NCBI GenBank assembly: GCA_964482205.1
Contig: CAYZWI010000001.1
Coordinates: 186,001-250,000, forward strand
Direction of reading: 5' to 3'
Source of the DNA: JAZDGX01 sp964482205
Lineage (GTDB): Bacteria; Eisenbacteria; RBG-16-71-46; CAIMUX01; WJJG01
Length of the DNA stretch: 64,000 bases
Shown: in pieces, positions 49,277-58,096 of the stretch
Layout: every line of letters starts with the position of its first letter
Position numbering within the stretch: position 1 is the stretch's first letter
Notes under the pieces: generated by a model
What the model was told of the DNA's origin: nothing
The model's input: only the letters and a program-made list of their open reading frames with translations
The model's database searches: none
Translations under genes and position numbers: made by a program

Positions 49277-52200
49277 TCCGCTGGGCGGTCGGCCGGCCGG
49301 TCGCGGTGCTGATGCTCTTCGCCGCGCTCGTGCTCACGGGCGCGCTGGCGTTGAAGCGCCTGCCCGTCGATCTGCTCCCCGCGATCAACTATCCCAACCT
49401 GACCGTCATCACCGGCTACGCGGACACGCCCGCCGACGATCTCACCCGCCTGGTCACCGAGCCGCTCGAAGAAGTGATCGCCGGCCTCGCCGGCGTGCGG
49501 CGGGTCGTCTCGCGCACGCGCGAAGGGTTCTCGACCATCACGGTGCAGTACGAATGGGGCACCGACATGGACTTCGCGAACCTGCATCTGCGCGAGGCCA
49601 TCGACCGGGTCGCCTATCGCGAGGACTTCCCCGCCGAGGCCGACCGGCCCCTCATCCTGCGCTGGGACCCGGGCGCGCGCCCGATCGCGATCCTCGTGCT
49701 CGAAGGCGAAGGGCCGCTCGAGCAGATGACCGCCTTCGCCCGCGATGTCGCCAAGCCCGCGCTCGAGCAGATCCAGGGGGTGAGCCAGGCGGAAGTGATC
49801 GGCGGCAGCGAGCGCGAAATCCTCGTGCGTCCCGACTTCGAGAAGCTGCGCCTCTACGGCCTCTCGGTCGCCGACCTGAGCGCGGCGCTGCAGATCGCGA
49901 ATGTGAGCTTCCCCGGCGGGCGCATTCGCCGCGGCCCGCTGCATCTGCCGCTGCGCATCCTGGGCGAATTCGAGAACCTGGACGAGATCCGCGCGACGGA
50001 AATCCCCAACGCTCCGGCGGGCCTTGCGATCGCCGACATCGCCGAAGTGCTCGACACCGTCAAGGAGGCCGAAGGCGCGACCCTCCTCGGCGATCACGAG
50101 GTCGTCTCGCTGCATCTGTACAAGGAGCCGGGCGCGAACACGATCGCCGCGACCGAAGAGGTCGATCGCGTGCTCCAGATCGTCGCCGGCCAGTATCCCG
50201 ATTTCGCCTACCGCTTCGTCTACCGCGACGCGGACTTCGTCGCCTCCTCCTTCAACGGCCTGCTCACCTCGCTGTTCTACGGCGCGCTGCTCGCCCTCAT
50301 CCTGCTCGCCTTCTTCCTTCACGACTGGAAGAGCCCGCTCGTGATCGGGCTCGCGATCCCGATCTCGATGTTCACGACCTTCACTTTCCTCAAGCTCGCC
50401 GGGGTGAACATCAACCTGATGTCGCTCGCGGGCCTCTCGCTGGTCGACGGCATGCTGGTCGACAGCTCGATCGTGGTGCTCGAGAACATCACCCGCCACC
50501 TGCGCGAAGACGAACACAAGACGCGCGTGACCGAGATCGCCGTGCGCGCGACGCGCGAGGTGGCCGCGCCGGTGGTGGTCGCGATCCTGACCACCGTGGC
50601 GGTCTTCTTCCCCGTCATCTATGTGCCCGGCATCGCGGGCGAATTCTTCCGCGATCAGGCGCTGACCGTCACGATCGCGCTCCTGATCTCGATCCTGAGC
50701 GCGCTCTACCTCCAGCCGACCCTGTGCGCGCGCCTGCTGGCGGGAGGCTGGCGCGAGCCGCGCGGGATTTTCCGCATCTGCCGGAACATCATGGAGAGCA
50801 TTGCCGAAGGCTATCACCGGCTGCTCGTCTCGATCCTCGACCACAAGATCCGCCTGCTGATCCCGGTCGCCGTCGGCCTGGGGGTGGCCCTTCTCCTGGG
50901 CCTGAAGATCGAAAAGGCGTTCCTGCCCGAACGAAATCGAGGGGACTTCACCGCGGCGCTCGAACTGCCCGCCGGGACGCCGCTCGAGGAAACGAAAGCG
51001 ATCGCGGGGCGCGTGAGCAACGCTCTCGAAGGTATGAACGAAGTCGAGACCGTCTATGCGCAGGTGGGTCGCACCGAGAAGACCCTCGCGGCGTTGAAGG
51101 AATACACTGCGGCGAACACCGCGCGGATTCGCGTGGTCTTGAAGCCGAGCCGCGACGGCTTGCGCCGCATGCAGCATGTGCAGGGCCGTCTCGCCACGCA
51201 GCTCGAGCAGCTCGCGGGCACGACCTATGTGCTGGAAGAGGAAGGCATCGGGCTGCGGGAGATTCTGGCCAGCGGCGAAGCGGCCTTCACTCTAGGGATC
51301 GTGGCGGAGAAGGCGGACGTGGCCTTGCAGGTGGCGGAAGAGCTCCTGCCGCGTTTGCGCCAGGTTCCCGGCCTGAGCGGCGTCACGATGGATCGCGTGC
51401 TCGGCAATCCGACCGTCGAGCTCGCGATCGATCGCGAGGAAGTGCTGCGCTACGGCTTCGAGCCCGAGCAGGTAGCGCAGGAGCTGCGTGGCCGCATCCA
51501 GGGCGTGGTCGCGACCACCTACAACGAGATCGAGCAGCGCATCGACATCGCCGTGCGCTTGCGCGAGGACGAGCGCCAGAATCTGCCCGCGGTGCTCGCC
51601 TCCCCCATCTCGCTGCGCTCGGGGGGCGACATCCCTCTCGCGCGCTTCGTGAAGATCTCCGAGGGCCGGCCGGTCCGCGAGATCGTGCGGCGCAATCAAC
51701 GCCGGCAGATCTCGCTCATGGCCGATGTGCAGGGCCGGAACCTCGAGGATGTGTGGAAGGATGTGCGCCGCTTGTTGGCCGGCACGGAACTGCCCGCGGG
51801 CGCGAGCTTCGTGATCGGCGGCGAGCAGGAGGAGATCAACTCTTCCTTCCGCAATCTCGGCTGGGCCCTGCTCCTCTCGGTTGCGCTGGTCTACATGATC
51901 CTGACCGCGCAGTTCGAATCGTTCTGGGACCCGCTGATCATTTCCGCCGTGGTCCCGGTCGGCGTGATGGGAGCGGTGATGACGCTCTTTCTCGCGGGCC
52001 AGTCGCTGAACATCATCTCGCTCATCGGATTGATCGTGCTGGTCGGCATCTCGGTCAACGACGCGATCGTGAAGGTGGACGCGATCCGCCGCCTGCGGCG
52101 CGAGGGGCTGGCCGGGCGCGCCGCGATTCTGGAAGCGAGCCGCGAGCGCTTTCGGGCGATCCTGATCACGACCAGCACGACCGTGCTCGCGATGATCCCG

Positions 52201-52431
52201 ATGTCGATCGGCGTGGGCACCGGCGAGCAGATCCAGCGGCCGCTTGCGATCACGATCATGGGCGGGCTCTCGCTCGCGACCCTGCTCACCTTCTTCGTGA
52301 CCCCCTCGGTCTACGAGATCGTGCACCGTAGAATCGATCGCGATTACGAGCGCGGCCGTGCGCCGGAGGCAAGCCACGCGGGCGCGGGCGCTTCGAGCAC
52401 GGCGGGCGCGCGCCAGGGAGGGGCGGAATGA
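49273..52431 (+). CDS. RND efflux permease (first subunit)
   Basis: 1052 residues with the RND layout: helix 1 (VAVLMLFAALVLTGALAL), a porter domain, six-helix bundle, second porter domain and a second bundle. AcrB-like signatures include LKRLPVDLLPAINYPNLTV near 28-46, EWGTDMDFANLHLREAID, and in TM4 LVDGMLVDSSIVVLEN, where AcrB has the Asp-Asp pair; here Asp397 is followed by Ser398, with an extra Asp at 392. TM10 reads VGISVNDAIVKVDAIRR. The C-terminal tail is Ala/Gly-rich. No TolC-type gene is in the window. It is translationally coupled to the adaptor. Confidence 0.93.
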   Translation: MIRWAVGRPVAVLMLFAALVLTGALALKRLPVDLLPAINYPNLTVITGYADTPADDLTRLVTEPLEEVIAGLAGVRRVVSRTREGFSTITVQYEWGTDMDFANLHLREAIDRVAYREDFPAEADRPLILRWDPGARPIAILVLEGEGPLEQMTAFARDVAKPALEQIQGVSQAEVIGGSEREILVRPDFEKLRLYGLSVADLSAALQIANVSFPGGRIRRGPLHLPLRILGEFENLDEIRATEIPNAPAGLAIADIAEVLDTVKEAEGATLLGDHEVVSLHLYKEPGANTIAATEEVDRVLQIVAGQYPDFAYRFVYRDADFVASSFNGLLTSLFYGALLALILLAFFLHDWKSPLVIGLAIPISMFTTFTFLKLAGVNINLMSLAGLSLVDGMLVDSSIVVLENITRHLREDEHKTRVTEIAVRATREVAAPVVVAILTTVAVFFPVIYVPGIAGEFFRDQALTVTIALLISILSALYLQPTLCARLLAGGWREPRGIFRICRNIMESIAEGYHRLLVSILDHKIRLLIPVAVGLGVALLLGLKIEKAFLPERNRGDFTAALELPAGTPLEETKAIAGRVSNALEGMNEVETVYAQVGRTEKTLAALKEYTAANTARIRVVLKPSRDGLRRMQHVQGRLATQLEQLAGTTYVLEEEGIGLREILASGEAAFTLGIVAEKADVALQVAEELLPRLRQVPGLSGVTMDRVLGNPTVELAIDREEVLRYGFEPEQVAQELRGRIQGVVATTYNEIEQRIDIAVRLREDERQNLPAVLASPISLRSGGDIPLARFVKISEGRPVREIVRRNQRRQISLMADVQGRNLEDVWKDVRRLLAGTELPAGASFVIGGEQEEINSSFRNLGWALLLSVALVYMILTAQFESFWDPLIISAVVPVGVMGAVMTLFLAGQSLNIISLIGLIVLVGISVNDAIVKVDAIRRLRREGLAGRAAILEASRERFRAILITTSTTVLAMIPMSIGVGTGEQIQRPLAITIMGGLSLATLLTFFVTPSVYEIVHRRIDRDYERGRAPEASHAGAGASSTAGARQGGAE

Positions 52432-52444
52432 TCCGCCGGCGGGC

Positions 52445-55400
52445 ATGATCCGCTTCTGCGTCGATCATCCGATCGTGAGCGGGATGATCTTCGCGGCCCT
52501 GATCGTGTGCGGGGCCTACGCGGTGCCGCGCCTCGACATCGAAGCGATGCCCGAGACGGACTTGCCCTCGCTCACCGTGCAGACCGCCTGGCTCGGCGCC
52601 TCCCCCACCGCCATTCAGCAGAGCCTCACGGTTCCCATCGAGGAAGCGGTGCGGCGCGTCTACGGCGTGGAGAAGATCGTCGCCCGCTCCTACCCGGGAC
52701 GCAGCCAGGTGGAAGTGAGCTTCCGTCGCGGCGTGGATCTCGATTTCGCGCGTCTGCAATTGAACGAGCAGTTGGGCGCGGTGCGGCGCGACCTGCCCGC
52801 GACCGCGGGACAACCGTCGATCGTGCCCTACCTGCCCGACGAATTCCGCACCGACGATTTCTTCACCGTGAGCCTCATCTCCCCCTTGCCCGCCAACGAG
52901 CTGCGCGACGAGGCGGACAACTGGCTCCTTCCGCGCCTGCTCGCGCTGCCGGGCGTCGCCGACGCCGAGCTGCAAGGCGGAGCAGGCGCCCTGGTGCGCG
53001 TCTACCTCGATCTCGAGCGCATGGAGCGCTACGGCTTGACCGCCGACCGCGTCTATCAACGCCTCGCCGAGCTCGACGAGATCGTGCCGGCGGGTGCGGT
53101 GCGGCGGGCGGGACAGGAGTTCACCGTCAGCGTGCGCGATGCGGTTACGCTCGATCGCTTGCGGCGGGTGGTGCTGCGCTACAGCGGGGGCCAGGCGATC
53201 ACGCTCGATCACATCGGACGCGTCGAGCCGGGCTACGAGGACCCGGCCTACTTCGTGCGCATCAATGGCGAGAATGTGATTCAGGCAACGGTCGCGAAGC
53301 GCAGCGGCGAGAACGCGATCGCGATCAGCCGGCGCTTGCGCAGCGCGCTGCCCGAGATCGCCTCCTCGATGCCCTTTCCGGTGAGCTTCGAGATCGACGA
53401 GGACCAGGGGCGCGATCTGGAGGAAAAGCTCGAAGAGCTCGTCTACCGCTCGCTCATCATTCTCGGCCTGCTCTTCCTCCTGCTCGCGATCACCCTGAGA
53501 CAAGTCGTCTTGACGGCCGTGGTGATCTCCTCGATCCTGATGGCGGTCGTGATCTGCCTCTCGCTCTTCTATTTTCTCGGGATCTCGGTCAACTTCATCA
53601 CCATCAGCGGATTGACGGTCTGCTTCGGCATGCTGCTCAACAACAGCATCCTCGTGCTCGACGCCATCCATCGCCGCCTGACCGCGCCCGCGCCGGTGTC
53701 AGGAAAGGTCGATGCCCGCGCGGCGCTTATCGAAGGCGCGCGCGAAGTCGCCTTCCCGATCGCCGGCACGACCCTCACCACGGTCGTCGCCTTCCTCTCC
53801 TTCAGCATGCTCTCGGGGCGCTTCTCGCTCTACTACCGCCCGCTTGCCGCCAGCGTCGGCCTCGCGATGACGGCGTCGATCCTGATCGGGCTCACCTGGA
53901 TCCCCGTCACCTTGCGCGGTCCCGCCGCGCGGATCGCCGAGCGCAGCACGACGCATCCCAGCGCGCACCGGCGGATCGCCGGATGGAAAGGCTTCGCGTT
54001 GTGGCTCTGGGTCACGCTCGGGCTCGCCGTCGTCACGGCCGCGGTCTATTTCGCGCTGGAAGGTCCGCGGCGCTTGCTCGAGCAATGGCCCTGGGCGCTC
54101 GGGCTGTTCGCGTTCGTGATGGCGGTCGCCTATGTCGCCAACTACATCGAGCGCCTGACCGCCTTCGTGCTGCGCATCTCGTGGGCGCCGATCGTGCTCT
54201 TCCTGCTGCTGTGCGCCGGCGGCGCGTATCTCTTCAAGCACGAGATCCATCAGGGCGGCTTCTGGCAGCAGGAGAACGAAGAGGAGTTGACTGTCTACAT
54301 CGAGCGGCCCGTGGGCACCGATGTGGTCCTCTCGCACGAGACGATCAAGCTCTTCGAAGCGGAGATGACTCCCCTGCCCGCGGGGGTGCACACGAAATCG
54401 TGGAGCTGGGAGAATCGCGCCGTGCTGCGCGTGCGCTTCTCGGCCGAGAGACTGCTGTCCGAGTATCCCGAGCTCTTTCGCAACCGCGCGATCCTGCTCG
54501 CCGAGGAACTGGGCGGGATGACGATCTACATCGGCGGCTTCGGCGATCCCTACTTCAAGGGCGGCCTGGGCGGCGGTCTCAGCAACTCGCTCATCAAGCT
54601 CACCGGCTACAACAGCCGCACCCTCGATTCCACCTGCAAGGGCATCATGGCCCGCCTGGCGCGCAATCGCCGGGTGCGCAATGTCCGTCTGACCAGCGGC
54701 GAGCAGTTCGAGCGTGCCGCGGCCGACGAGACGGTGATCGTGATCCACCGCGACCGCCTGCGTGCGCACCACCTGAGCATGCTGGAGGTCGCGGCTCATT
54801 TGCGCCGTCTGCTCGGGGTGGAGATCCCCTGGCACATGCTCGTCGAAGGCGAGGACCAGCGCCTGCAACTCGCCCTCGAGGATGCGGCCGACATCCAATA
54901 CGACCAGATCATGCAGAAGTCGGTGACGACGGCGCGCGGAGAACGCGTGCGGCTGGGCGATCTGATCTCGCTCGAAGTGCGCCCCGTGGTGGGATCGATC
55001 CATCGGGAGAATCAGCGCTACGCGATGCAGATCAACTGGGAATACATCGGCACCGACCGCATGCGCCAGGCCTATGTGAACGAGATCCTCGACGGCCTCG
55101 CGCTGCCCTACGGCTATTCCGCGGAGGATGTCTCGGGNNNNNNNNNNGCCAAAGCCGAGGAAGAGCAGGAGGAAGTGCAGACGGTGCTCTGGCTCACGGT
55201 GGCCTTCATCTTCCTCACGCTCGCCGTGCTCTTCGAGAGCGTCACGCTTCCGATCCTCGTGATGATCGCGGTGCCGATGGCCTTGATCGGCGTGGTGGCG
55301 ATCTTCTGGCTGACCGACACCAGCTTCGACTCCTCGGCGAAGATCGGTCTCGTGCTGCTCTTCGGCATCGTGGTCAACAATGCGATCTTGTTCTTGAACC

Positions 55401-55849
55401 GCTTTCGCATCGACCTGCGCGAGATCGTCGCCAGGCGCCCCGACCTCGCTCCCCTGCTGCCCGATGTTCCGCGCCTGGGCGGGAGCGATCTGTGGAGGCT
55501 TCCTGGAGAGACGCGCAAGGAGGTGCTGCGCGAGGCGATCGTGCGGGCCATGCGCATCCAACTCGATTCCGTTCTGCTCACGACGGGCACGACGATCGCC
55601 GGACTGCTCCCTCTGCTGGTGCAGATCTCCGACCAGACCGAAGGGAAAGACATTTGGGAGAATCTCGCCCTCTCGTCGATCGGAGGGCTCGCGAGCAGCA
55701 CGCTCTTGCTGATCGTGGCGTTTCCTGCAATGTACTGGATTTCCGCCAAGGCCGGCTGGATGGCGCAATCGACGCTCGAGCGCTGGAAGCGCAGGGCTCG
55801 CACCGAGGCGGAGGCTGTGCCTGCAAGTCCCGGTCCTGGTGCGGAATAG
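52445..55849 (+). CDS. RND permease (second subunit) interrupted by an assembly gap
   Basis: About 1134 codons with a ten-N gap at 55138-55147 that leaves four X residues and keeps frame. RND features include helix 1 (MIFAALIVCGAYAVPRLDIE), LTVQTAWLGASPTAIQQSLTVPIEEAV, and GLTVCFGMLLNNSILVLDAI in TM4, where both positions of the AcrB Asp-Asp pair are Asn (399, 400). TM10 reads LLFGIVVNNAILFLNRFR. The first two-thirds and the tail (after TAEAEAVP) otherwise look intact. ATG 52445 lies 13 bases after the first permease stop; a small ATG-TGA frame sits in between. The lack of charged residues suggests a partner role in a mixed trimer, or an inactive proton path; this is inference. Confidence 0.88.
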   Translation: MIRFCVDHPIVSGMIFAALIVCGAYAVPRLDIEAMPETDLPSLTVQTAWLGASPTAIQQSLTVPIEEAVRRVYGVEKIVARSYPGRSQVEVSFRRGVDLDFARLQLNEQLGAVRRDLPATAGQPSIVPYLPDEFRTDDFFTVSLISPLPANELRDEADNWLLPRLLALPGVADAELQGGAGALVRVYLDLERMERYGLTADRVYQRLAELDEIVPAGAVRRAGQEFTVSVRDAVTLDRLRRVVLRYSGGQAITLDHIGRVEPGYEDPAYFVRINGENVIQATVAKRSGENAIAISRRLRSALPEIASSMPFPVSFEIDEDQGRDLEEKLEELVYRSLIILGLLFLLLAITLRQVVLTAVVISSILMAVVICLSLFYFLGISVNFITISGLTVCFGMLLNNSILVLDAIHRRLTAPAPVSGKVDARAALIEGAREVAFPIAGTTLTTVVAFLSFSMLSGRFSLYYRPLAASVGLAMTASILIGLTWIPVTLRGPAARIAERSTTHPSAHRRIAGWKGFALWLWVTLGLAVVTAAVYFALEGPRRLLEQWPWALGLFAFVMAVAYVANYIERLTAFVLRISWAPIVLFLLLCAGGAYLFKHEIHQGGFWQQENEEELTVYIERPVGTDVVLSHETIKLFEAEMTPLPAGVHTKSWSWENRAVLRVRFSAERLLSEYPELFRNRAILLAEELGGMTIYIGGFGDPYFKGGLGGGLSNSLIKLTGYNSRTLDSTCKGIMARLARNRRVRNVRLTSGEQFERAAADETVIVIHRDRLRAHHLSMLEVAAHLRRLLGVEIPWHMLVEGEDQRLQLALEDAADIQYDQIMQKSVTTARGERVRLGDLISLEVRPVVGSIHRENQRYAMQINWEYIGTDRMRQAYVNEILDGLALPYGYSAEDVSXXXXAKAEEEQEEVQTVLWLTVAFIFLTLAVLFESVTLPILVMIAVPMALIGVVAIFWLTDTSFDSSAKIGLVLLFGIVVNNAILFLNRFRIDLREIVARRPDLAPLLPDVPRLGGSDLWRLPGETRKEVLREAIVRAMRIQLDSVLLTTGTTIAGLLPLLVQISDQTEGKDIWENLALSSIGGLASSTLLLIVAFPAMYWISAKAGWMAQSTLERWKRRARTEAEAVPASPGPGAE
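55138..55147. other. Assembly gap (10 N)
   Basis: Ten undefined bases in the second RND gene, in the segment between PYGYSAEDVS and AKAEEEQEEV just before the second helix bundle. A fixed ten-N run normally marks a scaffold join of unknown length, so a few residues may be missing or extra. Confidence 0.97.
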
Positions 55850-56041
55850 CCAGCAACTCTCAAGTGCACTCTTCGGCGTCTCCTGCCTACCACGGAACTG
55901 GATCGACGAACGGGTTCGTGCTATAGCATGCGCTCGGCCAACCAGGGGGAAGTCGCGGCCAAGGCGGCGAGCGGAAGGGCACGCTGCCTTGCGAGCGGCA
56001 GGCGCTGCCTGTCCATGTGCGGCAAGGCGCGGTGAGGGGCG

Positions 56042-57694
56042 ATGGTGGAACCGGTGGTGGAGACGGCACGAGAAGAGGCTCAGCGCTCGTTCGCTCGCGT
56101 GCCCCTTCCGCGCGCGTGGGCGGGAAGGCGCAGGGAAACGGGCGTGCTGCTCGCAGTGATGCTCTATCTCGCCGTCACGCTCTCGCTCTACATCGGGCGC
56201 CTGACCTTCATCCACGAGGAGCCCCGGCGCGCGATCGTCGCCCAGGAGATGATCCAGCGCGGCGACTACATCGCGCCCACCGTCTTCCATCGCCCCTATT
56301 TCAAGAAGCCTCCCTTCCATAACTGGCTGATCGCGCTCTCCGCGCTGCCGTCGGGCCGCGTCACCGAGCGCGGCGCGCGCAGCGTATCGGTCATCGCCTT
56401 CCTCGCCCTCGGCGCGCTCGTGTACGCCTCGTTGCGCCGCACGCGTCCCGAGCTCGCGTTGCCCGCCGCCTTGATGACCCTCACGAGCTATTTGATGGCG
56501 TGCGAGTACGGCAACTGGGCCGAGCCCGACATGCTCCTCGGGCTGCTCGGATTCCTCGCCTACTTCTTCTACATGAAAGAGCCGCAGCGGCCGCTGTCGC
56601 TCGTTCTCTCGGCGCTCTTCATGGGCATAGGGATCCTGACCAAGGGCGTGCTGCCGCTCTTCTTCTATCCCGGGCTGCTCGTGTGGCTCTTGACCGGAGG
56701 GGCCCCGCGCGGCCGGGCGCGGGCGCGCGCGCTCGGCTTCCTGGGGCTGCATCTCGTGCTCTCCCTGGCCATCGCGGGCGTGTGGGCGGGCGCGCTGTGG
56801 ATGCGCGGAGATCTGAGCAAGCTTCTGCATACGGGCGTGAGCGAGATCGCCGAAAAATCCACCGGGACGATCAGGCAGTTCCTCACCCATCTCGCCGTCT
56901 TTCCGGTCCGAATCGGGATCGTCCTCCTGCCCTGGACGCTGGCCGTGGCCCTTGCCTTTCGTCGCGTCCGCAGCGGCGATCGGATGTACCGCAGCAGCAT
57001 CTGGATCGCGCTCACTTCGCTCCTCGGGCTCGTCGTCGCGAGCGGCTCGCGCGATCGTTACATCCTCCCCGCCGTCCCGTTTCTCGCGATCGTGGGCGCC
57101 TGGCACTTCGACCGTGAACGCCCGGTCGCGCCCTGGCTGGGGCGCGTCACGATCGCCTTCCTCGGGCTCGTCTGCGCGGCCGCGATCGTGATGGGGATTC
57201 GCTTGGGCTACACCGTTCCGGTGATCGTCATGGCGGCCGCGCTCGTCGCGCTCGCGTGGCTCTTCACCAGGAGGTTCCGCGCGCTGGAACTCGCCCTCAT
57301 CGCGGCGCTCTTCATCGTCACCGGGTACGAGCACGGCATCTACTACGACAAGGCGGAGCGCAAGGGGAACTACGATGCACTCGTCAGCGCCATCGCAGAG
57401 CGCGCCGATGCGAGCGTGCCGCTGGTCGTCGACGAAGGCGTCCCGATGATCCATCTCGCCTTCTATCTCCAGGCGGGTCTCGGCCGCCCCGTGTACGGCA
57501 GCGGCGTTGCGAAGTTCGATCGCTTCTTCCTGCTGACGACTCCCAAGCGCGCCAAGCCGGGAGGGAAGGAAATCTTGAGGCTCTCCTACCCGCGCAACGA
57601 TGTGGGCGAAATCATTGTGCAGGAAATGGGACCGACATCCACGAGGGAAGGTGAGGAAGAGGCGCGGAAGACGGTAGAGCCGGCGATTCGGTGA
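56042..57694 (+). CDS. ArnT-like GT39-family polytopic glycosyltransferase
   Basis: 550 residues with about eleven to twelve hydrophobic helices. The first extracytoplasmic loop FIHEEPRRAIVAQEMIQRGDYIAPTVFHRPYFKKPPFHNWL carries the catalytic acidic motif (E-E/DE at the helix 1-2 loop) and the PxxKPPxxxW-type signature of ArnT/PMT enzymes. EYGNWAEPDMLLGLLGFLAY follows. Such enzymes transfer a sugar from undecaprenyl phosphate to lipid A or protein in the periplasm. The nearby LAB_N and DPM-like genes fit a shared lipid-linked-sugar theme. ATG 56042 follows GAGGGGC. An extended -10-like TGCTATAGC lies near 55919-55927. Confidence 0.9.
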   Translation: MVEPVVETAREEAQRSFARVPLPRAWAGRRRETGVLLAVMLYLAVTLSLYIGRLTFIHEEPRRAIVAQEMIQRGDYIAPTVFHRPYFKKPPFHNWLIALSALPSGRVTERGARSVSVIAFLALGALVYASLRRTRPELALPAALMTLTSYLMACEYGNWAEPDMLLGLLGFLAYFFYMKEPQRPLSLVLSALFMGIGILTKGVLPLFFYPGLLVWLLTGGAPRGRARARALGFLGLHLVLSLAIAGVWAGALWMRGDLSKLLHTGVSEIAEKSTGTIRQFLTHLAVFPVRIGIVLLPWTLAVALAFRRVRSGDRMYRSSIWIALTSLLGLVVASGSRDRYILPAVPFLAIVGAWHFDRERPVAPWLGRVTIAFLGLVCAAAIVMGIRLGYTVPVIVMAAALVALAWLFTRRFRALELALIAALFIVTGYEHGIYYDKAERKGNYDALVSAIAERADASVPLVVDEGVPMIHLAFYLQAGLGRPVYGSGVAKFDRFFLLTTPKRAKPGGKEILRLSYPRNDVGEIIVQEMGPTSTREGEEEARKTVEPAIR

Positions 57695-57733
57695 GCGAAA
57701 GGCCCCGTTTGGCAGGAGTCGGTCTTCTCTCCC

Positions 57734-58096
57734 CTACCGCCCCGTCTTCACATCCTCGGCCGCTTCGATTCCCGAGGAAGCTTCGGCCTTGGCGAGCGTG
57801 CGCCCCGGATCGCGCTTGGCGCGGTGGATCAGGTAGAGATTGCGCGCGTAGATGAGCGTGCCGGTGAGCTGGCCGAGCACGAAGACCGGGTCGCGGCGAT
57901 GGATCGCGTAGACGAGCAGCAGCAAGCCGCCGAAGAGACTGAAGTACCAGAAGCCCACCGGGACGACGCTCGCCTTCGCCTTTTCGGAGGCGAGCCATTG
58001 GACGATGAAGCGCCCGGCGAAAAGCGCCTGCGCGAAGAAGCCGAGCGCGAGCCACAGATGCTCGGCCGTGAACCACGCGAGGATGGACGCGATCAT
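57734..58096 (-). CDS. LAB_N (lipid-A-disaccharide synthase N-terminal-like) small membrane protein
   Basis: 120 residues with three hydrophobic helices: WFTAEHLWLALGFFAQALFAG, VGFWYFSLFGGLLLLVYAI and PVFVLGQLTGTLIYARNLYLI. ALFAGRFIVQWLASEKAKAS and VGFWYFSLFGG are the hallmarks of the LAB_N domain, which also resembles SWEET/PQ-loop proteins. Standalone LAB_N proteins are often encoded next to GT39 and DPM-like glycosyltransferases, as here, and may help move or supply lipid-linked sugars; the mechanism is not known. Its ATG overlaps the stop of the GT2 gene (ATGA). Confidence 0.88.
   Translation of the reverse strand: MIASILAWFTAEHLWLALGFFAQALFAGRFIVQWLASEKAKASVVPVGFWYFSLFGGLLLLVYAIHRRDPVFVLGQLTGTLIYARNLYLIHRAKRDPGRTLAKAEASSGIEAAEDVKTGR

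Noticed and set aside
55855..56041. Further copy of the palindromic elements upstream of the GT39 gene
   Set aside because: GC-rich self-complementary pieces occur, but there are no paired ends and no ACAAGGCGCGCGCC core.
53699..57454. Minus-strand frame of about 1250 codons
   Set aside because: It runs antisense to the second RND gene and the GT39 gene, spans the N gap, and is composed of Arg/Glu/Asp/His-rich low-complexity residues with no family motif.
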